From contig JAPFFF010000005.1 in NCBI GenBank assembly GCA_039105265.1, positions 3,209,501-3,273,500 of the forward strand: 64,000 nucleotides of DNA. The letters are read 5' to 3'. The position numbers and the translations under genes are program-made. Shown in pieces: positions 25,861 through 37,800 of this stretch. The notes below the pieces were generated by a model. It was not told the origin of the DNA and made no database searches. It was given only the letters and a program-made list of their open reading frames with translations. This DNA is from Tritrichomonas musculus (lineage: Eukaryota; Parabasalia; Tritrichomonadida; Tritrichomonadidae). How positions within the stretch are numbered: position 1 is the first letter of the stretch; every line of letters starts with the position of its first letter.

Positions 25861-27228
25861 ATGTATGACAGATATGAAAATATTACAGATGACAAAAAAT
25901 CTTGCAGAAGAATTGGACAAATTTGCTCTGATACACTCCTTAATTTGGCTCATTTTATACACACTGGCAAAAGACAATACAAGTTTAAACCTGAAGAATA
26001 TGATCAATATAATGATGTACTTAAATTTTATTGCATGAGAAATAAAATACCAGCCATTACGAGTCTTGATAAATTGTATTTTTATGAAAATCAGCCAGAT
26101 AACAATGATTACTTTTTTTATCAGATGCAAATTTTCTTTAATTTGATTGATAAACGTCCTTCTCGTCGATTTTGTGAAAAAATATTCATAATGCAATCGA
26201 AATTGAGTAATGTTAAAGTTCCATCATTTTCAAAAATTGCATCAAATATCAAAGAAAAACTAAAATATCAAGTCAAAACAGAAAAATTAATTATTGAAAA
26301 TGAAATCGAAGAAGAATCTGACGATGAACAAGATGAAAATAAAAGTTTATTGAAAATAATCAAAAATCCGACAACTTTTAAAGAAAGGTACAATAAAGAT
26401 TTGAAAATTGAAAAATCATCGATTGAAGAACCTCAACAATTTTGGAATCCTTCATTTTTGGCCAATTTGTCACATATTGAGTGTGAAATTTTAGTTGATA
26501 ATATTGAAGCAAAACCACAAATTGAAGAATATTCGATACAGAAATGGGAAGAAGAAATTAAAAAGCTAATATCAAAAGGTGAAAGTATTAATTCATCATC
26601 ATTTGTAGCATCAGACTCAAAAATTCAATCTAAATTGTATAAATTGTTTTATTATGATGAAAAAGAAGAAAAATGGATTTTCAACAGAGAACAATATGAC
26701 ATGTTTTCTAAAGAAGAACACATCAACATTGAAGGATCAAACACGCCAGTTGTTTGTTATATTGATTCTAGTGAAAATGACTTAATTTCATTGAATAGCA
26801 ACTTAATTAGTCATTCTTATCCTAATTTGAACGAAAATGAAATTTTTGTTTATGTTTTATGCGGAAGAACTTTGTCAATGTTGAATTTTGAGATTGATTA
26901 TTCTGATAAAGATAAATCATCAATTAAACCAATTTTCTTGCTTCTTCATGTTCCTAAAGAAAAAGAGAATCTTCCGAACATTAAAAGAATTATCATTCAA
27001 ATTTACACATTTTTTTCACTTATATCTGATTTGAGAATTACCATTTTAAATAAGATGTTTTTTCAAATGCAAATGCTAACAACATTAACTATTTTTAATA
27101 TCGTTGACAAAAATATAAACGAAATTGTTACAAAACAAAATAAAGAAACAAACGAAGAAACAAATAACAAATCTAATTCTGAATCTGAATATGAATATGA
27201 AGAAGAAGAAAAATATTCTTCATATTAG
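25861..27228 (+). CDS. Middle part of the broken plus-strand gene, unknown function
   Basis: The open frame begins near 25831; the first ATG is at 25861, giving about 455 residues. The protein is acidic, ends in a Glu/Tyr/Ser-rich stretch and has no domain I recognise. A single in-frame TAG (27226-27228) separates it from the next frame, and the 39 bases between the two are open. It and its neighbours on both sides probably formed one protein of about 960 residues, related in layout to the long N-terminal regions of the SecA-like locus next door; the relation is inference from position only. Confidence 0.5.
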   Translation: MYDRYENITDDKKSCRRIGQICSDTLLNLAHFIHTGKRQYKFKPEEYDQYNDVLKFYCMRNKIPAITSLDKLYFYENQPDNNDYFFYQMQIFFNLIDKRPSRRFCEKIFIMQSKLSNVKVPSFSKIASNIKEKLKYQVKTEKLIIENEIEEESDDEQDENKSLLKIIKNPTTFKERYNKDLKIEKSSIEEPQQFWNPSFLANLSHIECEILVDNIEAKPQIEEYSIQKWEEEIKKLISKGESINSSSFVASDSKIQSKLYKLFYYDEKEEKWIFNREQYDMFSKEEHINIEGSNTPVVCYIDSSENDLISLNSNLISHSYPNLNENEIFVYVLCGRTLSMLNFEIDYSDKDKSSIKPIFLLLHVPKEKENLPNIKRIIIQIYTFFSLISDLRITILNKMFFQMQMLTTLTIFNIVDKNINEIVTKQNKETNEETNNKSNSESEYEYEEEEKYSSY

Positions 27229-27267
27229 TCAGATATTGAGAATAGATGTGATGATAATAAAACAACA

Positions 27268-28164
27268 ATGATTTATAAAAAATCAAAGATGATTTTTCTT
27301 GTAAATGACGAATCAATCAATCATTATTATTATTATTATGACAATTGTATTGATGATTTGGAACTTTTTAATAGAATCAAAAACAAGTTTGATAATGAAA
27401 TTATTGTTAGTTTTATCAACATAAATGATCGTTTGACATACAAATCATTCCTCGATTCTTTCAATTCAATTTGTTTGGAGTCAAAATCATTTCCTTCAGA
27501 AATCATAAATAATTTGAATTGCATAAACATTATGTGTAATATGAGTAGTTTGTATATATCTATAAAACAATCTCCTTCATCTCAACCATCAATTATCGAT
27601 TCAATAATTCGTCAAAGATATGAAAAGTTGGACAATAATTTTGATTTGCTGAATGAAATTGAAAATTATTCACTTCAATTCGACATTCAATTCAAAAAAG
27701 AATCTGGTTTGGTCGCTAAAAAAATAGGAAAAGAAAAATGCCGATTATTTTCCTCTGAATTAAAAATTGAACTCGGGAATGTAAATTATATTATTCAAAA
27801 TCGATTTTATTGGAATCGTCAGGAACTAGAAGGAATTCAAAGAGATCACATTTCTTTTCTCGAAGAGGAATTTTTAAATATCATCAAAATTTTATGTGGT
27901 GATAAAGATTGTGGATTCTTTTATGAAGAAAATATAGAAATATTGAACCAGCAGATTGAAAACGATAAACTTCGATTCCAAGAATTATTTTCTCCTTATA
28001 TGAAGCTGATTGAAACTAAAGAAAATCCAAAAGAAGAGGACTTTTTAGATGCTAAAAATAAAGGAACAAGTTATATATTGAAAGAAAAAGAAAATGTAAC
28101 AGAAGTAAAAGTCGCAATTGAAATGGATACAGACTTAAAATCAATTATTAAACAAGATTTTTAA
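27268..28164 (+). CDS. 3' part of the broken plus-strand gene
   Basis: A 298-residue frame in the same reading frame as the preceding one, starting at an ATG 39 bases after its TAG. Mostly helical and charged, with no recognised domain, signal peptide or membrane segment. It could be translated alone, but the in-frame position and continuous composition make it more likely the C-terminus of one larger protein. Confidence 0.5.
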   Translation: MIYKKSKMIFLVNDESINHYYYYYDNCIDDLELFNRIKNKFDNEIIVSFININDRLTYKSFLDSFNSICLESKSFPSEIINNLNCINIMCNMSSLYISIKQSPSSQPSIIDSIIRQRYEKLDNNFDLLNEIENYSLQFDIQFKKESGLVAKKIGKEKCRLFSSELKIELGNVNYIIQNRFYWNRQELEGIQRDHISFLEEEFLNIIKILCGDKDCGFFYEENIEILNQQIENDKLRFQELFSPYMKLIETKENPKEEDFLDAKNKGTSYILKEKENVTEVKVAIEMDTDLKSIIKQDF

Positions 28165-28853
28165 TTTTTTTTGTTAAACTTTGTCCGTTAATTAAAAATA
28201 TTTGATTTCACCATACGATAGGACAATTTTATAAAAAGTGGCTGTCAAATTTAATACGATTAGAAAATGTTGGTGTCAAATTTAATTCATTTCACATCAC
28301 TGTCCAATTTTTTGACAAAATTTATGATAGATTGAAATTTGTGTGAACTCATTGAATTTTTCTTAGAATACTTCAAAATTGAATGTTGTAAAAGGTAAGG
28401 AAAAGTGTCCTTTTTTATGTCTACCAAATTTATTTATAAAAGATATACTTTTTTTTTTTTTAATTTGAGTTCTGTACATTTGCAAATAGGTATCGATAAA
28501 AAATAAAAGTATATCATCCAATTGAATTTACAGATTTTTCATAGTATTGTAATAATAATATCTAAATATCTAAAAAAAAATGTAGAAAATCCACCATACA
28601 TATAATTATGATCATAATTTTTAATAGTAAAAAAATAATAGTTGTTTAGCTGTGGTACTTCTTTTAATACTCAAAATTAATAATTATATCACCTAAGCAA
28701 AAGTCAAGGAAAGCATCTCAAATAAGCAGATAAACAATAAAATAATTAAATAATATTTTTTTCTCCCCAAAATCATATTAATTGCTATTTTTAATTACAG
28801 TATTATAATTATGATTAAAATAACAAGCATTTGACTGTAAACAAAAAAGAAAC
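28165..28853. other. Convergent intergenic region
   Basis: 689 bases with no gene. The motif TGTCAAATTTAAT occurs twice (about 28244 and 28273), and GGACAATTTTATAAA near 28221 is loosely inverted by TGTCCAATTTTTT near 28309. These may be worn ends of a small element, but no clear boundary can be set. Confidence 0.4.
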
Positions 28854-31800
28854 TTAAGTAACTGCCTCAAGATCATTAATATGAGCGTTTCTATCCTGGT
28901 CAATATCAGCGCCCATTGTAATAGCAGTTCTAATTTTCTTTGCCATCCATTCAGTCGAGCTGTATCTAGGGATTGTCACTTTACTATTGCAAGTCACTGC
29001 TGTTGGCAGCGGCATAACTGAATCCTCGGTATTATAAAATTCTTTAAATCTAATATTCAAATTACTTTGCCACTTCATTCCTGGAGGAGGAAGTCCCATT
29101 CTTCCACAGCCGAATTTAATGAAAAGCATTCTTTCTTCTGGAGTGAAGCTATCAAGGACTTCCCAAAGCATCTTGACATGACGATCATCGGAATCGAATG
29201 AACAATTCTTCTTCAATTCTTCAACTGGACATTGATTATCACCACAAATAAGGAGTTCTATTTCCCAGGGCGTCAGTATTGAAGCAGCTGAAGGAGCAAA
29301 TATCAAATTGAAGCCTTTGCGAAGATAATTCAACTGATCATTAAATTCTTTAATTCGATAATTCTTACATCGTTGAACAAACTCGAGACGCTTATTAAAC
29401 GTGACAGGAATACAGCTTCCTCCAGGGATGAGGTCTACCATCTCTCCCAACGAGTTCTGGACCTGGAAACTCTGAGCGAAAATTTCTGAAAATTGAGAGG
29501 GATCGTTTAACGTCTTTTCACAATTTTCGATTGAAGTCATTAATTGTTTAAATTGAAGATCGACGTCGTAAATATCCTCAATCGACACAGCTTTGTTAGT
29601 CAAATAATCCCAGACAAATCGAGGGAATTTAAACGGTTCGGGTATCGACGATGTGTAACAAAGCGCCATTAAAACGCCAGCATAGAAATACCGATTCTTT
29701 ACGTGATCATTCATCGGCTGCGGATTCGGAATCAACAGTTCTTGGTTTCCGTTGATATTATTGACTCTTTTATTAGGATTCTCAATGAAAAGGCCCAAAG
29801 ATGGATTCATGAGCTCCAGACAAGCTTCAGTGAAAAGGTCCCTTCCGGGTCCCCCCGCATCAGTTGCTCCTTCTCCAATAAGATCCACCTTCCATGGCGC
29901 CCCGGGCCTCTTCATCGCCGGAATTGACGAAATTGGCACTTGTTCCATGAATTGGTCGAGAATTGGCTTTCCTGCTGGATTTTCTGGCTTTGAATGGAAA
30001 AGCGAAGCCTGGAAACGATTAAATTTGACATTGACATCGGCTCCTCCTGATCTTAGGTCATTTTGAACAATACTTTTCACAATGTTCAATTTGAATGTGG
30101 TCGAAATTGCAGATCTGCAAGATGCGAGAATTCCACCAAAGAGTGAGTCATTACTGCCAAGATCAACAACTTTTATTAGATTTGGCATGTATTCTTCAAG
30201 ACGGTGGAAAAGTTGGAGTCGACATCTGATTATCTGTGATGGAATGTTTGAGAGAAGCGGCTCCGAAAGAAATGGCCTTTCGTGGACATTGATTGTAAGT
30301 TCTTTGTAGATATTGGAATTCGATTTGAGGATTCGACTGAGTGATTCATCCATGCGAACATTCCAGCAATTTGAGATAAAGGAAACATGCTGAAGGAAGA
30401 GATGATAATTAGAAACAAACTTCTCACGTTTGAGCTCGTGTGTTGTAGGGTAGCCTGTGATGATGAGATGCACTCGATGCGAACTGTCTATAAGAGTAGG
30501 TGAAAGGAGAGTATTAGTTTCGGTGTTGATTAAATATGCTGAAAATGGATGATAGATTTTGGCTTTCTTTCCTGGGGTCAATATGATAGTGTCACTCAAA
30601 TTAATTTTCTTAAAGGATAATTCTGTAGCGCTTTCTGCATTTTCTAAATCAGCATTAATATTATTATCAATTTCATTTGAATTTTCTCTATAATTATTAC
30701 TCGTGCTAGTTTGGTTATCATTGCTTGTTTCATTATTATTATTATTATTATTTTCACTATTGCTTGCATTTGAACTTGTGTGTGATGGTAGGCTACTGCT
30801 TCTCCTCCTACTATTACTGTTGGTATTATTATCATCATCGTTATTACCATCTTCGCTACTTTCATCACTGAAATTTGAACTATAAAGTTCAGAACCAGCA
30901 TCTAAAGCTTGTTGATTTTCATCTGGTTGTATTTCTTGTTTTTGAGATTTCTCATTTTTAATTTCAGGCTGTTGTTTCTTTTCTTGTGATGAATTCTTAA
31001 TTGGTGCCACACATAAAGCACAATTTTTAGGCAACCATTCCTCATTTACGAATTCGATCTCTGCATTTCTTACCTTTTCTATTTCCACTTTTTCAATACA
31101 TATTTGGCCGTTATCAAAGAAAACATCATTAGAATAAGGAATGCTTTCTGCCCAAGTTTCAGCGATCAAGAATGATGGGAACTTAATTGAAATCGGCATA
31201 TCGAATCCCAAAGCGACACAGATTGCAATTGCCTCGATAGCTTGTTCATATATTGACGAATTTTTATTTACTTTTGATTTAATAAACGTATCATACAAAT
31301 ATTCGATATCTTCTTTTGATTTTTTCTTGCTCGAACCAGCCGAAATATTGAGAATTAGAAGACGAGTAAACAAAGAAATAAGGAGGCCTTGTTGTGTTCT
31401 AATATGAAGAGGGCTCCATTTAGTAATATCGTGATGAAGATTTGCGGTAAACGAATGGAAGGCGTTTTCAAACCTCGATGAAACATCTTCTGAGTTCCAA
31501 TGAAGACTCATCAATATAGGCTGAATAATTTCGAAAGCAAAAAGATCGACGAAATAATTATCATGATTCATCAACGAAGCAATCCTTGGAATGACCTCCT
31601 GTTTCAAAAACTTAACAGTTTTAGCAAAGCAAACGTTTTTCTTTTTCTCCGAGAGTATTGCTGAAAGAAGTATGAAAAGATCATGAATGCCACCAAGAGG
31701 ACTCTCCATCACCTTCTCCTTCAAGTGGCTCTTCAAGGGGAAGATGCAGAGACGAAGTCCGAAGTTGTTATTCGTGTCAGACGATGAACTTGGCTTGAAT

Positions 31801-34800
31801 TCGATTGAACAATCTTTCGGTGGAAAGATTAAATAATCAAATTCGCGAGTTTCTTTGAATTCCCTTCCGCTGATGACTATTCTGCTGCTTCCGAATGACG
31901 TCAAAGAATGGCTGACTGGAATGAATCCCGATGTCAATTGCGGCAACTGAATCTTCTCCTTAATCACGGAGTTGTTCATTGGATGGGGCGTTTCAATTAT
32001 GTATTTCTTGCTCGAAACAAGATTGAAAATTTCGTTTCGTGAGGAATTCGGAGCATTTGTGATGTGGTCAATTGACTTCAAAATGAGCTTCATTATGACT
32101 TCGTCCATTGTTTCTGGATTCTTATAGATCAATGCACGTATGTAACGTACCAGCATGTGCGTGTCACATAAGCACAGGTAATTCACAGTGAAGTTTTCGT
32201 AGTCATTTTCATCATCAGCGAAAATGAAGTCCGAGTTTCTGTACTGCGTCCATTTTGAGGAAATTTTCGGTTTGTGGATGAATTTGAAAACGTTGCTGAT
32301 GATCAATAAGAAGACGTCAACCGAAACCGTTTTATGCATCTCAAAGTAGGACGATAGATTATTATTGAATCTGTAAAAATCAATGAAAATCAAACTTAAA
32401 AAGCGACACATTCTGATGATCAATGCACGCGTTGATTCAAAAAGTTTCTGCTTCTGACGGCTCAAATAGGAAGGAACGATAGATGTCACTTTTTCACTAT
32501 TAATTCTGGAGGCATTCTCAACGATAGTCATGAACTTGGCATCAACTCTTTGTACGTATTGACTATCAATTTGAAAGCGCCACTTTTTGTTTGTTGTTTG
32601 ATCGTTGCATTCAATTGTGAGCAAAAGCCTCTTCGTCTTCGGAACTGCCTCCATGTCAACAATCGTTCCGTGGTTGTTGATGTGAATCTGCGCAATCAGG
32701 AGGAGTGATGAATTCAATTCCTTCACTTTTTCTGAGGTTGGCGGTTGTGAGATGATAACGGGCTGACCAATGAAAAAGTTGAATTGAACTGAATTTTTCT
32801 GAGACATTGAAAATTCTGAATATGAGTTAAACGGTCGCTCTTTATTGTTTTTTCCATGATTTTCACTGAAATATAGTGGCTGGTCATTGTTCAGTGAACT
32901 TGGATGGATCTTGCTGACCTCCCAGAGGGCTCTGCTGTTGTTGATGAATTCGTCATAATCGTCATCTGAAAGCAGATTTGTTTTTGGCAGTTGAATTTGG
33001 TCAGTTGGCACTTTTACGTCAAATTTCTCAAGGGAATCAATCAGTATCTCTGATTCCATCTGATCTATGATGTTTGTGACAAATTTTGTCTGACCAAAAT
33101 TGTACTCAAATATGCCATGGCAGTCTTTGGTGTAAATAACAGGAATGTATTCATCAATTAAACCAGATGGTATTGAATACTTGAGTTTGATTCCGTTGTA
33201 GAAGAATTCAATGCCTTCTCGTGAATGCATGCAGCCGATGACATCTCCATTATTTAGACAATGGATGATTCCATCGGTTTCTAAATTCCTTTCGTCTTTC
33301 AGGTTTATTCCAAAGATATAAACTGAGTTTTGAGCTGAGTTGTGATCTGTAAGACCAATAATGATATTTCTATTTGATATTGATGCAATTTTGACTTCGA
33401 AGTAAAGTAATGAATCATTTGGAAGTGAATGATTACCAATAAATAGTGAAGATGAAGATGAGGATGTGAAAAGTTGATTTTGTTTGACTTTTCCACCATA
33501 TAATGAAACGAATTGATGTGGTGGATCGTAATTGAAAACTAGCGAATATGGTAATTTCACCGACTCTATATCATTTTGTGAAGGTCGTTTTTTGTTAATG
33601 TTACTGATTTTGATAACTCTTTGATTAATATTATAAATCAGGCTTTCAACACCAACTGCTTTCCTCATATGTTCTTTCTTATTTGCACAATTCAGAAATG
33701 TTGTTAAATCTGCGTTTTTGATAAATGTGTCAGCGTTTCTCTTGTTTTGAAGGCAAATTGTCAAAAATCCAGTGAAACTGGCTGAAAAGATGGAAAATTT
33801 AACATTAGTTAAATTATCAAGAGTAGATGATATTTCATTTTGAATTGATACAAATAATTTCGCTTCTTCGGCGGTTATTATGAAATCATTTGGATTAGAT
33901 GGAAGTCTAGCAGAAGGAACATATTTTGTCATTTTATCAGTTATCAGCTCGTTGAAATTATTTTTCATCATGAAGTATTTGAGTTTTCCTGACATTGGCT
34001 CAAATGATGAAATTCTGACAATTTCAGTCGTCTCTTTAGTATGGAAAATCGAATATCCTGAATTATGGAAAGAAATGATTTCTTTGCCTAAAACAGTGAA
34101 AACAGCGATTAATTCATAAAGATGATCATCATTTTCTGATTCATCATTATTGTGAGTATATTTGGTCAAATCAATTGAGTGAGAGAGAACTTCATGAAAA
34201 ACTTTATTGATTAATTCATTTAACGGAGAATGAGGTCTAATCAAAATTCTCAAAAATGCAATTATTTCTTCTGCTACAATCATATGACTTTCATGTAATG
34301 AGTCATCAGATATAAATAAGCAAGGACCTCCACATAAAGAACTACCAATTGCCTTTAGCAAAAAGTGAATAAACGAAACAAGATTATATTTACATCCATT
34401 GATCTCAATTTCGTTAATCTCATCTTTCGAATTTAAAATACTACACGAAAGCCAAATAAGAGTAGCCACGATAACCCTTGGAGAGGCCTTATTAAAGCAC
34501 TTAAAAATATGATCAGCCTTAACATTATAAACGATTGTCTGTGACAATGCAGAAAGAAGAAGAATTGAATGATATTGGCAATATTCAAAATCAGAATTAG
34601 TTGAAAAAGAAAGAAGAGCGTTGATAATTTCAGGGGAAGGAAATTCCAAGGTCCAAAGTCCAAGAATTCTCCACAAGCAAGAGAAGGAAATGAAAGACTC
34701 AATTGAATCAATCGAGCAAGATTGAATAAACTTAGCGACGCTCAAATAAGAAGGAACGAGTTTGTTTGTTGGAATGATATCTTTTATACTTACAGATAAC

Positions 34801-37800
34801 ATTTTTATATAGAAAACTCTAGCTGAGTCACTTTCATTTGGATCTGTAATATTAGATATCAGCAACTTGAACAATACGAAGAAATTCTCATTCAATTCGT
34901 CAATCATTTCGTTTGGAACACTTTTTACATCAGAATGGTCAGTCAACAACTTCAGCGAATTTTTTAACGGATAAAGATACGTTATTTTGGTCGTATGAAG
35001 TGACTTCAGTTCACTTTTCATCATTTTGATCAACAAAGAAAGAGCCTGAATTCTTATTTTCATTTTCTGAGTTCTTCTCTCGACCATCCTACTTAAATTT
35101 TCGAGCAGCAAATCAGACGTGATGAACGATAGGAGTTCGTTAATAGTCTTCTCAATCGTTTCCATGTCGTAATTTTCAGTTTCATACTTTCTCTTCTTTA
35201 ATATCGGCTCTGTGAAGAGCAAGAACTTGCATTTAATTATGATTTCATTAATAAAAGCATCGAAATTTTCATGAAGCTTGACACTTTTATTTTCATTTTT
35301 TTTCTCTTGTTTAGAGATTTTCATTTCTTTCGTTTTCTGATATGAACGATAGAGAAGTGTTCTCATTTTATAGATTGACTTCCAAGTTTTGTCCAAATTT
35401 GGAGGAACGACGAAAGATTCATTACTTCCATTATCTGCCTCAATTTGAGTCAAATTAACCGTTGCAAAAGAAATCGCTGAATTAATGAATCCAAGCTGCT
35501 TCATTAAAGCAGCAATCATGTACTTTTCAGCAAGAAGAATGGATGGATTGGGACGTATTAAATGAGGAGCTTTAACTGCTTTGTACATGAATTTTAATAA
35601 TCGACTTCCAATTGTTTCTTTTTCTTGAGATTTGTCAGAAATCAAATCATTGATGAATTCTTTCTTGAATTCATCAGGATACTTCATTGTTCCATTTGTT
35701 GCATCGAATGAAATTCCATTTGAAAGGCCTCTTGTTAAAGGCTTGTTGCCATGATTTGCTGCCTTTGTTTGCTGTGGCTGAAGCTGTATTTGGATATCTT
35801 TCTGATTAAAAAGCTTCGTTACACCTTCAAGCAAGTCTCCTTCTAGGATGAATTTACACTGGGTCTCTTCAATTGATGGAGGAATTGACTGAAGGCCAAT
35901 ATAGGTCAATCTTCCCAATGTGTTCACTAACAAATTGAAATAGAACAAGTTCAAACAAGGATTAAATTCTTCCTTCTTTTCATTGCTTTTATTTGGTGAG
36001 CAAATAACTTTAAATCCCCAATAACTTCCACTTTTTGAATCCCTATCGTTGCTTGTGAAATTGATGAGTATTGAATTCGACATCACATCAAGTTCATGAA
36101 TCCAATAATCGCCAGCAAATGTATGAAGAAGCTTCTTCTTTTCGCTTGAAATGTCATATATTTCCAAGCTTGAATTATTGGGATCAGTTTGACAGTTAGG
36201 GTCAAATGAAAGGTGAATATTATTTGATTCTTCAAAATTGATTGTTTTTGAAATGTTATTAAAAGAACTAGAATTGTGTTCTGATTCTAAAATGATCAAT
36301 TTTTCTTCATTTTTATTCTTCAAATGATTCTGGTTTGAGTATTTGTTGTCATCGTCAATTGTCTGTTGATCATTCATTATCATTTCGATGTATTTCTGAA
36401 CGATTGGAATTGACTTGTCAACAATGTTCAGCGCAATCAATGGGAAATCATCAATCAACATCAATCTAAAAATCAAATTTTGCATCAGTTGATTTGATGA
36501 TAAGTCAAAACTAATATTTTCACCAGCAAATGAAAGTAAGAATTCGAAATAAGGAATGATGAACTCTTCATTCGAATCTATTTCATTCTGATTCAAAAAT
36601 TGAAGCTCTTCATTGATTAATGATAAAGAATTATTAAACATTTGTTGAAGACCCTTTTTATCATTGATTTCTTCTTTTAATATTTCGTTGGATTCTTTAG
36701 AAAACATGTAGAAGAAACAATGAGAAGTTGAAAGAAGCATGTAATTCAAAATCAAATAATTCTTGATTGAATTATTGGAAAGAACTCTTTTTATGAAATC
36801 ATTTAATAATGAATAGTCAGGATAATACAAATAGTGAAAATTAGAAGAAATCAAAAATGAAACCGATTCAATAATTAAAGGTGAATAAATTGCTGGCTTT
36901 GAAAAAGTTGCCAATTCAATCAATTCTCTAATTTTCTTAAAAAGAAGTTTATCTTCTTCATTCAATTTTTCAATTCCATTGAAAAATTTAATACAATAAG
37001 TGGACAAGTTTATTGCAATAATTTTCAATAGAAGTGAAATTAACGGCATTTTGATATCAAGGTCAATTTCTTCACTAGGAATAATTTCTTGTATAATTGA
37101 AGAACAAAGGTCAATTGTACTGTTATCGGATGAAACAATAAATGATACATATTTGCTGTATCGTCCTTCTGAAAAAATATTCAATTGTGAATCAATACTT
37201 GAAGAAAGTTCATTGATTATTAACGATATAGCAACCGTTATTTTGGAGTCATTATAAACAGGAAGATTGATACTTGTAAATGTAAATGGAAGAGTCTTTA
37301 ATTGATGCTTGGAAACTATTTGATTCTTAATAAAGAAAATTTGTCCGTTATTTTGTGAAATTGAATAAACTACATTTCTGAAGCAAGAAATTGGACATTT
37401 ATTTGGTATAAATGAAGAACAAAATAAATCTGGCATTTCTTCAATTTTATAATTTGAATTATTTTCTTTTATTATTTTGAATGGCTTATCAATCATGTTA
37501 GCAATAATAAAGTGAACTTCATTTTTATTGAAATAAAATAATTTTGGCAAAAATTCTTCTTTTTTATCTGTTGAAAGAGTGAATTCAATTTCACTAACTT
37601 TGTTTGGATATTTCTCTAAATCATTGTTAAAAACGGTTATTATGAATTTATTTTTGTCACTTTTTTGTAAAATTCCAATATTTTTGTCAAATTTTCCACA
37701 TGCAAGAATTTCATATTGGACATTGAGATATTTTGAAATATCTAAAATTCGCATCGAATCAATATTGAGATCTTTGTTTGTAAAGCATTGAATTGTGCCT

